From Erythrophleum ivorense (Eukaryota; Streptophyta; Magnoliopsida; Fabales; Fabaceae), in NCBI GenBank assembly GCA_026724425.1, contig JAIUCV010000277.1, positions 186,001 to 250,000 on the forward strand: a stretch of DNA of 64,000 bases, written 5' to 3'. The notes under the pieces are model-generated. The model made no database searches, was not told the origin of the DNA, and worked only from the letters and a program-made list of their open reading frames with translations. Position numbers and translations under genes: made by a program. Numbering within the stretch: position 1 is the stretch's first letter; the number at the start of each line of letters is the position of its first letter. Positions 47,801 through 61,316 of this stretch are shown here, piece after piece.

Positions 47801-50800
47801 TGTCACACCCGAAAATGCGACCGCGTGGCGCTTTTTTTCTCAAAGAAAGAAACTCGAAAAATTCGAATAATTTCGAATGAAATCGAAAAACGAAATTTAA
47901 ATTGAAATAAAATATTGTAAATAGGGTTCAGGAGTCGCCACCAAAATTTTTTTTTTAAAAGGCAAAACTTTGGAAAAAACCTTTTTATTTGAAAAAAAAA
48001 CGGTCTACAAACCAGAAAATGGATCCGGGAGTCGATTGTGAGTGGGGAAGGTGTTAGGCACCCCACTACACCCGTTACTAAGAACAGTTACCCTAAGTTA
48101 ATTGTGCAAAAATATAATGGCCTAAATTCTATTTCAATTTTCCCTAACAAATCACATGCATAAATTGAATAAAGAAATGGAAGGAAATAAAGTTGAAAAT
48201 AAAAAAGAAATCAATATTAAAGTAAAACACAAAGAAACTTGATAATAAAAAGGAAAGGAAAGAAAGAAAAATATTTTATTTACAAGTGAGGACTTGACCT
48301 AGGCTGAAAGCCTAGGGCCTACGTACCCTTCAGAAGGGATCAAAGTCCACGTAGTTCGAATGAAAATTATATCTGGTTGGTGTTTTGTTTTATTTATTTT
48401 TGCTTTTGGTTTCTTGTCTTGTGTTGTTATTTTGTTTTTTTGTTTTTTTTTTGAAAAGACTAAGGAGTTCAAACTTACTTTTCTTTTTAACAAATAAAAC
48501 GATTTTGGAATTGGTTGATTGTGTTTTAGCTTGCTAAAAGTAAAGGTAATTTTACTTTCCTTTGTTTTTTCAATTTTCTCTCTTTTCCTTATCATTTTTT
48601 TTTTTTGCTTTTCATTCGAATTTGGTTTTTATTGTTCCTTGTTTTTGTTTTTATTATTTATTATTTATTTATTTATTTATTTGGTTTTTTGTTCTTTTTG
48701 TTTAGTTTATATTTGATTTTTAATTTTTGATTAGTTTTGTTTTGATTTTTGTTTAACTTTCAATTCTTGATTGATTTTGGTTTGTTGTTTGTTTGTTTTT
48801 TTTTTTATTGTTTTGTTCGATTTTTAATTAATTTTGTTTTTTCCTTTTTATTTTTATTATTTTTCTATATATATTTTTGTGAAAACACAATAAAAACTAA
48901 TTTTTTTTCTTTAACAAATAAAACAAGTTTTGAAATAGGATGATATGTTTTAACTAAAAGAAAATTTAATTTTACTTTCCTTGCATCTTCAATTTTCTCT
49001 CTTTTTTTTGCTTTTTATTTGATTTTATTTTTTTTTGCCTTTATTACCCCTTTTTGTTCTTTGTTTTATTTGGTTCTTTTATTATCCCTTGTTTTAATTT
49101 TTGCTTTTGTTTGTTTTTTTTTTTTTAAATTTTTTGTTAATTTTTGATTCACTTTCCCTTTTTCCTAATTCTATTTTTTGGTTTTTGTTTCTCTCTTTTT
49201 TTTATTTTTTTTATTTTTAATTCACTTTTCTTCCTTGTTTGCTTGTTTTTTTTTATTGTTCTTTTTTTGTTCTTGTTTCTTTTTATCTTATGTTTTGGTT
49301 GGTTCAGATGCTTCCATATTTTTATTTTATCTTATCTTTTATTATTATTATTACTTTTCCTAACCTCTTTTGCTTTTCTAATTTTCCTTCTTCTCTTTTT
49401 TTTTTGAGGAAAGAACCAACTCTAGAAAATTACCTTTAGATTTTCACAAATTCCATTTTTCAACTTTCTAAAGGATTATTTCAACGAGACTCTGAATAAT
49501 GATGATAGTTTTTTTTTTTGAAAAAGGAAAAAGGGGATACTAATCTTCCTCTACTTTCGAAAGTTTTTTTTTCTTTTTTAACGGGATTTTTAAGTAGGGC
49601 CATTGAAACCCAACATAAGAAGGTGTACATCCGCGGCCCAAGGGACACAAGGTGGTCTTGTTACCACACATGGCCCTTTGGGTTCTTATGCCTGAGGGGA
49701 TATGAAATCCCACACGGCTGCCCTAAGGTCTACTACTGGGAAAAATAATAATAAATAAAAATGATAATAGAAAGTAAATAACAAAGATAAAACACACAAA
49801 AAGAAAGAAGAGAAAAAAAAAGAAAGGAAAAAGACCAAATTGAAATCAAGACTATCGAATATTTGGAGCTGTGTGTGTATGGTGTATGTTTGCACTATAT
49901 TTTATCCAAATACATTTACATGAATCATATGATAAGACAGAAGTTCCGTTACATTGAGCAGCAACTCATGAGTTTTGCTCATCGATGATTTCTCGTTCAC
50001 CTCCCTGATTCTGCACCTGCGCCTTTGCTACGGGCTAAGTCAAAAATGCTCAACTCCTCCAATTGCAGACCATTGGCCCCTCAAACATTCCCCTTAGCAT
50101 ATGCAACACAAACACACACACACAAAAAAAAAAAATCCACGAACAGCGAGATAGCAACATGGAAATGGTAAAAGAACAGGGAAGGATCATTGCAGCCATT
50201 GAATTACGAAGTTTATTATATAAAAAAAAACGAAGAACCTATCAACTCAGAATTTGATTAACTAGCACGATCCTAGACAAACAGCACCACGACCTATCAT
50301 TGCAGGCCGACAGACAGATCTCTTTCAAACATTCTATTGAACACAGGCCACACTTGTTCGAGGAATCATAAAATGCTCACAATTAGAAACCCAATCAAGA
50401 TTAACGAACTTAAACAGAGAATCTCAGACATGACCCCCATCAACGTAAATTTACAGAGAAACAAAAAAAACAATGGATTACCTCCCCCATACCAGAGCAG
50501 ACTTAAAACAATCATCATTAGAAACAGATGAAAACCCAGATGTTCAGCCATGGAAATAGACTCGAAGATATGTTCATCTCAATAAAGTAAAATAACAGGA
50601 AGGGAACGAATGAATAGTCATACCCTCGGAAGCCTACTCTTCGAACTCGTTCTAGACGCCTTCGATCGATTCCGGACTGCTATGTGTCAATCGAACAGCC
50701 TGGTCCAGAATCTCCCTCCACTGGACTCCGACGCTTGGAAGAAGTCTCAATCCGAAATTCCCTTCTCGGTTCTCTGATTCCTCTCTGGCCTCCCTGATTA

Positions 50801-51884
50801 TGAAGACTTCGTTACCAATTTTCACTCGACCTCCTCCGCCTTTTCGATTTCTCTCCGAAAAAAAAAAAACCTCCTCTACTCTCTGGAACTCCTCTCGATT
50901 TTATAGGCGTTTTCCCGTATGGTCCCCCCTTCCTCTGCACCTCTCTGCTCTACTCACCCCAGCGCCGATGCTCCTTTTCTGCCAACGTCGTGCGAGCTTC
51001 GTGCCTCCACCTCCATTTGCTGTCTCCTCTGTCACTGGATAGTACGGGAGCGAGAAGGCAAAAAGGGGGGGAACCAGCGGGACCACGTATTCGGGTAGGG
51101 TTTTTTCTGAGGCAGGTTTCTGGATCCAGGCGTGGGTAGGCTACTGGGCCGGATAAAAGTAGCGGGTAAAGGGGTTATTGGGTTTAGGAGGGTCCGAATA
51201 GCCATTGGGGCTTAAGGAATAGGCTTTGTTAAATTCGGATTGGGCCTGGTTCTGGTAGCTGGGCTTGATTGAGCTGAAAGTTTTTTCTTTTGGTTATTAT
51301 TATATATATATATATATATTTTTTTTTTTTGGGTTTTGGAAGTGGTTTTTTTTTGTTTTAAATTATTTTGACATTTTTTTTGTAGTTTTTTTTTATGAAT
51401 TTTTTTTAATTACTATTCTTTTAATTTTAATTAGTAAATTTTTTAGTTTTCTTGACTTTACTTTATCTACTTTTAGCCTTTTACTTTTTATTTTTGATTC
51501 ATTTTTTCTTTTCTAATCTCTTTTTATATATATATTTTTCTTTTCTCCTTTTTGTGGTGCCCTTTTAATGATTATTCATTTATTTATTTTTAATTATTTT
51601 TGTTTTTTTTTTGTTTTTTTTTGGTTTGCTTTTCTCATTCATTTTTTTTTTGCAATGGCTCTTATTTTGTTTTATTTTGTTTTCTCTTGAGTTTTTCTTT
51701 CATGAGATTTTTTTTGATTTTGGGTTTTATTTTTTTATTGTCATTTATTTTTGAGATTTTTTCTTCTCTTTCTTTTTTTTTATTGATTTTTCGTTTCTTT
51801 TTTTTTTAAAACTTATTAAAATAAGAGGACTTGTTTGATTGATTTTTATTATTATTTTTTTAATTGGCTTAATTTTATCATTAT
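47801..51884. mobile_element. 4.1 kb insertion flanked by 48 bp direct repeats
   Basis: The insert starts tgtcacacccgaaaatgcg and includes gtggggaaggtgttaggcac near 48040, words common in long LTRs of plant Tat/Ogre-type gypsy elements. It then has very T-rich tracts (48420-49430 and 51290-51860), a CT-rich stretch (50640-51060) and small cccggat-type patches. No open frame has family features; the long Phe/Leu-rich frames are T-run artefacts. A 4 kb solo LTR is one reading, but such elements duplicate about 5 bp of target, not 48, so the insertion mechanism is unclear. Confidence 0.5.
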
Positions 51885-51932
51885 TTTTATGATGAAACCA
51901 TATGTAAAAGCATGAGAATGTAAATGCATAAC
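51885..51932 (+). repeat. 48 bp direct repeat, right copy
   Basis: Perfect copy of 47753-47800. After it the sequence continues as aatttatggtaatatag. Confidence 0.95.
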
Positions 51933-54900
51933 AATTTATGGTAATATAGAGGTATTAGTGTAGCAAATTACATATATTGTGTCATTATGTATGTGTGCAT
52001 GTTTAGACATAAGGAGGTCATATTTTGATCTGAGCCTTTTTGTATGCAATGAAATGGTTGAAAATGATGTTTATGATGATTAAAATTTACTCAAAAGTGA
52101 AAGAATTCAATTTGGATACCAAGTGGACCATTTTGGACTTAAGAATAGCTTTAAAAGGAACATAAATAACTCCTATATCAAAAGTGACCTAAATGATTTA
52201 GTTTGGGTATAAGATTTTGCATGTAATTAAACTTTTAGTAGAGCTTTCTAACAAGCTAAGAATCAGAATTTTTGGAGCTCTATAAAATATTTCACGAATT
52301 TTTAAAGTTTAAAAAATTTTACAGTTTGGTCATAGTACTATTCTTATTGGTTAGTTATGATATTTCACATCTTTAAAGGGCGAAATGAGCTCAAATGCTT
52401 ATGAAATTTTATAAGTATATAATTGATATTATAAGCTTTCCATAGTCATTGATATTTCACAAATTTTACGTTAATCGAAATTGTGTAGCCAAAGTTATGC
52501 ATTTTGTAAGTTAGGGTCTAATGTATGTGTTGGTCTGATTTTGTCCATTTAGTACAGCCATGGTTCTTCAGGATTTTAAGGGGCCAAATGACGTTAATTA
52601 TATTTGAAATATTTATAGCATGTAGTTCACATCAAGATTTTTGTAAACATTTAATTTGCGCAAAACAAAGTTTTGTAACTCGAGATATAAATTTTTCAAG
52701 TTTGATATAAAAGGTGGAATTTGGTACCAATTCAGCTAAAGTGACTCCATGAGCTTCTAATGCATGTTTCATGATTAAATGGATTCAAATAAGTTTGTTT
52801 ATGATAAATAAAAATAAAGGAAAAGTAAAACCCATTATTAGACCCCTGGCTCTATTTAGTACGTGACTAGACTAAAAATGGTTGTATAAAACATAATAAT
52901 GTGGTAAACATGGTTGTTAATAAACATAAATGAGTAAATAAAGTTAGGCATGACATTTAAAGCTAGATGTGGGGAGGAATGCAAGTTTTGGCTTAGTTGA
53001 GTAAAGAGAAACTTAATCTATGCTTTTTTCTCTACATTTTGGTTTGATTGGTTTGTGGTTTAGTCTCTATATGTAGAATCATAAATTTTAGATTAGGAGT
53101 TTTAGAGTGTTTTTGGGTGAAAAAGATACAAGAGAAGCAAGCTTATGTTATTGGTAAGTCTAACCCCATTATTTTTGGTCTTTGTTCTTCCCAAAATCCA
53201 TTTTAAAGCTTAAGTTTATAGATTCTTTGTTCATATGTGCGAATTTTAAGGGAGCCCATTGTAAAACTTATTCTTTGTGCTAGAAGCTAGGCTTTGGGAC
53301 TTTAGAAAGCTTGAGTAAGGTACGATTACATGATTTGTAGTGATTTTGATTGTTAGGTGTTAGGGTTCTCTTGGACTAATAGGTGTATGTTTGATATTTA
53401 TGGTTGTTGTAGGCTTAAGACTCTATTTGGAAGGTGTTCATAGTTAGTCCATTTACAAAATGCACAGTTAATTGGAGTTAATTCCATTCATATTTAATTG
53501 AGTAATCATGTCTAATAGCTTGTACATGCACGTTTGTATACTTATAATGCTATGTCTAAGTTTGACTACTTGTTGTATTTTATCATAAACCTTGTTAATG
53601 TGTCCTGATAACCATTATGGACCTTGTTAAAGTCTTCTAATGGAGTGGAAGCCATGGACTTTGTTATTTTGTCTTGATTAGTGGGAAATAGTAGACCTTG
53701 TTAGTATGTCTTACCTATTGAGAGTTATTGGCAAATGACTATGTTATTTATCTCAATAATGGTATTGTACCATAGTAACATTATTGTTGTCGAATTTATC
53801 CAATATGGTTGATTGAATATGGTATATTTGATAATTTCAATACATTCAACATTGATCTTGATTGTTCCATATAAATGTAAATAGAATTTGCTTATTGCTT
53901 ATTGAGATTTTGTATTTCACCTTGATTATGAGCTAACTTTTCATATGAAGAATCCTCTAATGACAAGGGAAAATAATCAAAATGTGGATAATGATGCCTT
54001 AGCTTTGTGTAGACTTTAGGGTATTTTGCCTTTTGCACATGAGTTGTTATAGTTGATGGAACTATATATTTGGTTACTTTTGTATATTTTACTATGATGA
54101 ATCATGCTTTGCTAAGCGCACAAATTCTTATATTCAATATAAGTGAAATTGACATATGGTCTAGATACACTTTAATTCTTTTGTATATGGATGATTGATG
54201 TAACTTGGCTCATCCATGGAATAAAATGTATTGATTTTTTTACAATGTAATCTTATGCATCTATTCTTCTTATATATGATTAGAATGAAATATTAGCTCA
54301 TGATTGTCTAGGGATACTCTTATTGTGTTATTGAAGCTTGAGTGTGAATTAGATAAAGATGGAAATTTTTGCCTTTAAATTGGACTAGATGGTTGAGAGG
54401 TCACAAGGCCAAATTTTGATATAGGAGGATTTAAGTTTTGATTTTATTAGAATTAGAGAATTTTGGTTAATTGCAACTTGTTAAATTAAGCTTAAGCTTG
54501 ATATAAAGGTTTTGGTATGATCTTTTTGGCCATTGTAAGTATTTTCGAGGATTTGATGTATTGAACAAGTGTACTTTGGTATTTAAAGGTTGCCAGCACA
54601 AGGTTATAATCCTTTAAATTCCATTTGATTATGTGGAACCTACATTATGCATAGTGTTTTTATTGTTATAAGTGCTAAAAAGTGTTTAGGAGGTGTAGTA
54701 TAGTTACTTTTAGGAACCCTTGAATTAGTTAGGTCCTTTAACTTAAAATTATGTAATTAAGTGGCTAAAATTTTTGGGAGGTGGTTTGAGAAAAAATGGT
54801 TGAATAGAGCCAATTTTAAATATGCCATTTATGGATTAAGGGTACTTTTTTTTGGCTATTATGTTACTATTTTTGCATTGCATTAAAAGGTTTTGAAATA

Positions 54901-57605
54901 TGTGTTTTTACGGGGTTCCAAAGACTTAGGATAATGCACTACATCATTTGCGACTTATTGGTATGGTTATGGTAGGTTTTAGAGTGGCTTTAGTCAATTT
55001 GAGATATGGCACACCTTACTAGAAGAGAGTATTTTGTGTTGTCAAAAATCAATTCTAAACTTGTAACAATGGAAGGCTCAGATTGTAATAAAGGGAAGCT
55101 TTAGTAGTAGCATTTTGCAAAATTTGTTGCACTTTCCATATTAGAATCATTTACAAGTTTTGAGTTCATTCACAAGGTAAATCATCCCTAAATGACTTGA
55201 AACTCAAATATATGGTAGTTGAAATGTTAAAGGTCCAATATGTAAAGGAGATAGGCAATTTGAAGTAGGGTAGCCTAGCCAAGGAATTATCCAACGTTCT
55301 CTATTTGTAATTACAACTATATTTGGGCTAATCTAAAAATTTATGATTTTAAAGGGCTAAATGGTATCTTTTTAGTTTGAAACTTTTACAATACCTTATT
55401 ACCACTTCAAAGGAGCTATAGATGAAGTTTTGTGAATTATAGTACCTTAAAGAAAAAGTCAAAATTTTCCCTTGATTAGTAGCAAGAACTTAATTATTAG
55501 TTTACTATATAAGATTTAGTTGACTACAATATATTTTTTGTAACTAGAAAATCAAGTATTAGTTGACTAAAACCTAAATAATTAACTAATACTTGTACAT
55601 TGAGAGGCTTCAAAAATGATGAAAATAATTAACTGCAATGTATTTTAAGCAATTGTCCTGTAGAGTCCTAATTAACTATAACTAGTATTAGTTAAGTAGA
55701 TCTTGAGTCAATGCAAGACAGAATTATTTGTTGTTATACATGTCAAGCTATGATTAAAAGGTGCAAATCTTCTTGAGAATTTAAGGTCTAAGCTTAACCT
55801 TATTACTCATTTATCTCTAATATTATTCATTTATCCTAAGTCTAGTGTGTGTTAATTGCAGGATGTTACTCTTATTTTCCCCCCTAAAAAAGCACATATT
55901 TACTATCTTGATTTTTAGATATTTGCTTTTAAATTCAAAAAATACATGTTTTTTATTTTATCTACTTTTGTCTAAATATAACAATCATACTCACAAAAGG
56001 ACTAATAGGAGCCTTGATCTTTCGACCATTTATAATAATTAAAAATGTTTGACTAAAATTATAAGATAGCTCTTAAAAAAAATAAGGCTTTCAATTAGGT
56101 CTCTTTTTTCTTTTCAATTATTTTATACACTGTTAGATTATACCAAGTTAGCTAATATGGCTAATCCGGTGCTCAATTGGCTCAATTTAGTTGTGCACAC
56201 CAAACCAATATGTATTCTTGCGAATTTTAAATTTTTTAAAAAATTTTTTGTAGTCAAAATATGCATGGAACTTTTCCATTGGTATATAGCTATATATTAT
56301 GACAACTTATTAGTATGTAAACAAATTGTATTTGTTTTCAAGATATATATTATGCTTTTAAAAGAATATTAAGAAAACGATCAGACATACAAAATGAAGT
56401 CAAAAAGTTGCCCTAGAAAATGAACTTGAGATGTAGAAATGAAACATTTTATGACTGATTGAGGGGGCTTTTTCAAGCAGCTAGTCCCTGCCATCCACGG
56501 TACATTCCCTCTTCCACAACTTTGAACGTAAAAATTCTTCGGCCTTTGAAAACAACTTAAAAAAGTAACCCCTCATACCTTAAAGGTGCAACTTTACCAA
56601 GGCATGATCATTTCATTTCTGGTGTTTGAAATGAACGACTGCAACTTTGTTTTTTAATTATTGTCATTTTCTCATCTTTAAATTCCCTTCATAGAGTACA
56701 TGTTAGGAGTCTGAAACATAAATATATTTATAGGCATGCTTTTTATATCTATAAATGTTGGGCAACAGCTCATGTAGAATATTGATGTTAATTGCATTAC
56801 GTCCTTTTTCTATTTTTTTTCCTTCCCTTTTAATTTTATATACAGTATCATTTGTATACTTTACTTTCTTTTAAACTTACAATTTAAAACTAGATCTATA
56901 TTTTCTTTCCCCCTTTCTTCAGTATCTCCTTTTTCCTCTTTGATTCTATTTCTGCTCTACGTGGTTGCTGTATAAATAATGTAATTCAGTCTTATACTTC
57001 TTCAAAAAGATATCTTAATGGTTTAGAAATAGAACATAGACTTTCAAAGCTTAGGTTTATATGCTACTGCAGGTTGAAACATGTTTACGAATAGCAAACA
57101 GCTAGTAATCCATCTTATATCCTTCAACAAAAGAAATAGTGTGTGTTTTGTGGTGTATATTAAAGAATTAAATGTACCAATTAGTAATATTTTCTCATGT
57201 GTTAATAATGATTATGCAATATGTTAGTAACGTTTTAGTAATGTGCTCATTACCAGCCGATTAATAACATGCTTTCATCATGCTGGTTGGTGCCCAATTA
57301 TTAATTATAACAATATGTAGCACCAGAACCTTAAGCAAATGTTATAGCACGATAAGAAAATATTACTACTTATGTTGATGCACTAAGTGCATCACAAAAA
57401 ACGCCGAGAAATAAGCATAAAAACAGATTATATTATTGGTATTTTAGGGTGCTAGCCTAGCTTTTCGATTCTGTTATACAAAAGGAAAAAAAAAAAAAGC
57501 CTTTGTGTAGACTAGTCTCTTCTGGATCAAAAACTCGTTTTAGTGTGCATTAGAAATTTCTTTTTTTCTGAAATGCATGTACTGTTGAGAAAGAAATAGA
57601 TAAGA
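51933..57605. other. Decayed repeat-like DNA and intergenic sequence
   Basis: 51933-55800 continues the sequence style left of the insertion, with ttcacgaatttt / ttcacaaattttacg words like those in old gypsy LTRs. 55800-57605 is ordinary AT-rich intergenic DNA. No gene is supported; frames of 61-71 codons here are featureless. Confidence 0.35.
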
Positions 57606-57950
57606 ATGGGTGAGAAAAGAGTTGATAGGAGGATAATTAATCACTTTCCCAGTTGCTTCAATTTCCTACCCACCCGCCTCATGCTGCATCCAACCAAAGA
57701 TAAAATACAACGAATCGACATGGATCTTCAGAATTTAAACGAAGAAAATGTAGAACCTGATTTTCGAAATGGTCATGTGTGTGTGTGTGATTGCTCATTG
57801 CTGGATGTGAATAAATTCAACATATTACCACCAACTAATAATATTAAACTAATTTTAGGAAAAAAGAAATAAAAGCAGAGAAACGATATTAGGACTTGCG
57901 TATGTGGTACGAAGTCCAAATGTGTAGGGAAGGGCATTCCTGCCCCCGAC

Positions 57951-57957
57951 TTTATAA
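57951..57957 (+). promoter_or_regulatory. Possible TATA box of the MYB gene
   Basis: tttataa lies 83 bp upstream of the MYB ATG. A tgtgtgtgtgtgtgtgt run lies between them and would be in the leader. Confidence 0.35.
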
Positions 57958-58039
57958 CCCCTTCAACAGACACCTAGAAGGTCACTGTTGTGTTTAGCTC
58001 AATCCCTTCGTGTGTGTGTGTGTGTAAGTGAGAGTTGCA

Positions 58040-59396
58040 ATGGGAAGAGCTCCTTGTTGTGACAAAGCAAATGTTAAGAGAGGGCCATGGTCTCCCCAAG
58101 AAGACGCTACACTCAGGAGTTATGTACAGACTCATGGCACTGGTGGAAATTGGATTGCATTGCCCAGAAAAGCTGGTCTTTCTCCCTATTCCCTTTTCAT
58201 TCATATCTTACATTCACGTTTTTACATCTAAATCAAGCGGTAACAAACCATGAAATGCAAGTTTTCTTGAAAGGGAGGGGTGAGGGTTTGAGCGAATTTT
58301 TTTTTAATTGATCATTTGCATGGTTTTAGATGATTTTCTAGCATTGTGGATTCAATTCACAGTACAAGGTTTCACCTTCATCATCTCTAACTTCAATTTG
58401 CGCCCGACCAAGAAGACAAATACTGCTGCTTTCTTGTGTTTCCGGTGAATCTGGTCCATTCATTTGTTCAAATTCCGAGCCTTCGAGGAGAAGCCTAGTT
58501 TTCAGCATATGTTATAGTTTTTCAAAATTTCGGTATCAAGTTTGAGAACCTTCCCTGCATGAAACAGGGACCATGAGTCCCTCTGTTCCGCCAATGAATT
58601 TCTTAAAGAATTAGCCACAGCTTACCATTTTAATTTTGGCAATGGCATTTTTATGTTTAGCAAACATGTCAACTAATATTGTAGGCCTTAGGCGGTGTGG
58701 CAAGAGTTGTCGTCTACGATGGCTCAATTATCTTAGGCCGGACATCAAACATGGAGGCTTTACTGAAGAGGAGGATAACATCATTTGCACCCTCTATGCT
58801 CAGATGGGAAGCAGGCAAATATTTCCAATTGCTTTAATTGAAATATTTGTATTTTTTATTTAGGATTTCTCATGAATTTTTTTTTATGGCTCAGATGGTC
58901 CGCCATAGCCTCTAGGCTTCCTGGCAGAACAGACAATGATGTGAAAAACTACTGGAACACGAAATTAAAGAAGAAACTAATGGCAGGAAAAGTAAGCCTC
59001 AACACAACGACTGCTCACAGTGGCACTCTTCCTTCAACCAAAATTTCACAGAATCAGAGTTCTTCACCCTCGGCGCCACCTATCTCAACTGGTGCTACTT
59101 CTGAGTTTATTAACGTCAACGATGTCGCAGAATTTGGTGCAAGCTCAAGGATCATTAATCACTCTGTGTCATTGTCTCAACAAGGTTCAAGCCTTTCAGA
59201 TGCGCCCTCTATTGCAGTGGAAAACAAGTGCGCGTCGCGGCTACAACATGTTGGCGATGAAGCTAGGGCTACCCAAGTGTTCATGGATTTTGGCTTTGGA
59301 TTTCCTTTTGATCTTGTCAATGGTCTTTACTGTCAAGAGGAAGTTGCTCCAATTTGCTATCCTGAGTTGGTTAATTTTAACTGTGCTGACATGTAA
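58040..59396 (+). CDS. R2R3-MYB transcription factor, subgroup 14-like (RAX/MYB36/MYB68 group)
   Basis: Exons 58040-58175, 58685-58814 and 58895-59396, giving 255 residues. Exon 2 is exactly 130 bp, and both intron phases are the usual ones for R2R3-MYBs. The start MGRAPCCDKANVKRGPWS and repeat tryptophans W17, W38, W58 (R2) and F71, W90, W109 (R3) give a complete DNA-binding domain ending GRTDNDVKNYWNTKLKKK. This start and domain resemble subgroup 14 proteins, which act in axillary meristem formation and root endodermis, but the C-terminus has no motif I can assign, so the exact clade is open. Intron 2 (58815-58894) begins with GC, not GT: agcag|gcaaat. Intron 1 is ordinary GT-AG. I use the second in-frame start because gtg at 58028 is not an ATG. 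Confidence 0.9.
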
Positions 59397-60848
59397 CTAC
59401 CGCGGTTAACTCCCATTTATGAAAGCAGACGGAGAAAAGACATGGGAAGGGGAGAGATAGCTGACGTTTTTTCAATTTGTTGCAGTATTATTTACCACTC
59501 GTGTTCTGTTCATAGAGAGGAACATAAAATGTAGGTTAGTTTGATTTAAGCAAAGAAGAAAAGATTAAAGATTATCAACAAGTACTCTCTCTCATTGTGG
59601 GGTCTAAGAGACTTGATTAGTTTGTCTAATTAGTTTGGAAGGTAGGGTTTTTTTGAATCTGCTTATTTGGAATATTGACATATGGATATTCGCCAGTTTC
59701 TTGTCGTTCAGTGCTCACGAGAGCTGCATGCTGGTGTTGCCGATTCAAACCTCAGAATTGAATATTGTGTCCCTCTCAAACATTCTCTCTCTCTCTCTGT
59801 ATCCTGGTTCATGCATTTTGAGCTGTAATAGTAAATGATGGTTCTGATTCTTCTGAACTCTGAAATAAATTCATGGTAAGAAACTGCGTATTAATTGTTG
59901 AAATGCAGAAATCGCATATTCAAAGGCATGCGTGTTTCCCTGTACTTGTGCGCAAATAGTAAGGCACTTGGCAGACTAGGCAGACATGAGAGTAGGGCAT
60001 TTCTTTCATTGATTGTTTCATATTTGTGATCCTTACGGAGACATTTTGCTATACGTCAAACTCAACTCACGAGATAGGAACACACACATCAAATCTGATA
60101 TATGACCCTCAAATCAAACCACAATCACTGGTAGTTTGGCAATCCTTGGCATATGCAGAAATTCACCTACGCTAATCATGTGCTTATCATAGACATCCAT
60201 ATGCAGTTTAATATATATACCATTTTTTTTAATGATTAGTTTTAATTGCATTCTATTGTCTTTCCGCCTAATGCTACTCGCATTTCTAAAGGCCTGAGAA
60301 AATATAAATGGCAATATTTTTAGTTATTGATATTTTATTTTTTTGTTTTGATTTAAAATATTTTTAGTTTAATATATTTTTTTAATTTTAAATAAATTTA
60401 ATATCATCTTTTTTTTTTCATAATGACACCACATATGTGCTTTAGGAATTCAACAGGAGGCCAACATAAAAAATGATATCCAACTCACACTTGAATTACA
60501 TTGTGTTACACACAAGACAATAACAAAATTGATGAAGAGTTAGACTTTTGAGAATCACAATAACTAAAAAAAAGCAAAATGGTGTAATATAAGTTTAAGT
60601 TGAATCTAAGCTTTTACATCAACATCGTATTCAGTACGTAAAGCTATGTATGACGCCCCGTCCTATATTTTTTTTAATAAAATTAATGGTGTTAAGAAAA
60701 ATAATGATATTAAATTTAAAAAAATTTGAGAATTATATTAAACTAAAATGAATTTTTTAGACCAAAATAACACTTGAGTGAAACTTTAAGAATTAATAGT
60801 AAATATTGACTCTTTTTCATATTAGTGAATGTAACTCTATTTTTGGTT
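59397..60848. other. 3' flank of MYB and intergenic DNA
   Basis: The first 400-500 bases probably hold the 3' untranslated region. A short ctctctctctct run lies near 59785. No gene. Confidence 0.35.
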
Positions 60849-61316
60849 CTTTGCAAATGAAGCATTTATTAATTTAGTCTTTTATATAATTGTCTTTTTA
60901 ATTTAGTAATTCATGAAAGGAATATTTTTTAATTTAGTCTCTCATAAAATATCTTTTTAATTTGATCTCTCACATATAAATATTTTTTAATTTGATCTCT
61001 TACAAATAAAATTATTATCAATAATATTTTTATGTTAACTTATTATATATGAAATTGACAAATTTAATTATATATAAATTTTTTTTGGAAAGGTTATACC
61101 ATATATATGTAAATTTCTCATCAACAGTAAATTAAGAACAAGTTACTAATAGTAGCTTTATTTGTAAGAGACAAAATTGATAAATATTTATATATGAGAG
61201 AATAAATTAAAAAAATAATTTTATAAGAGACAGAGTTAAAAAAAATGTCTCATTTATGAATAATTAAATTAAGAAAATAATTTTATAAGGAAATAAATAA
61301 AAATATATTTCATTTG
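60849..61316. repeat. Foldback element with arms of about 170 bp
   Basis: The left arm (60849-61025) contains aatttagtctctcataaaat and gatctcttacaaataaa. The right arm (61142-61316) carries the complements, such as tttatttgtaagagac and tttataagagaca. The loop is about 115 bp. A transcript would form a long imperfect hairpin. Target duplication was not defined. Confidence 0.65.

Noticed and set aside
48299..49439. Several frames of 61-98 codons rich in Phe, Leu and Lys, resembling small membrane proteins
   Set aside because: They come from long T or A runs in the T-rich insert and have overlapping frames with the same composition; no start context, domains or conserved pattern.
51265..51809. 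Two hydrophobic frames of 69-83 codons
   Set aside because: Same T-run artefact as above.
57606..57872. 88-codon frame upstream of the MYB gene
   Set aside because: Includes a gtgtgtgtgtg run and low-complexity ends, matches no family, and lies in the MYB promoter region.
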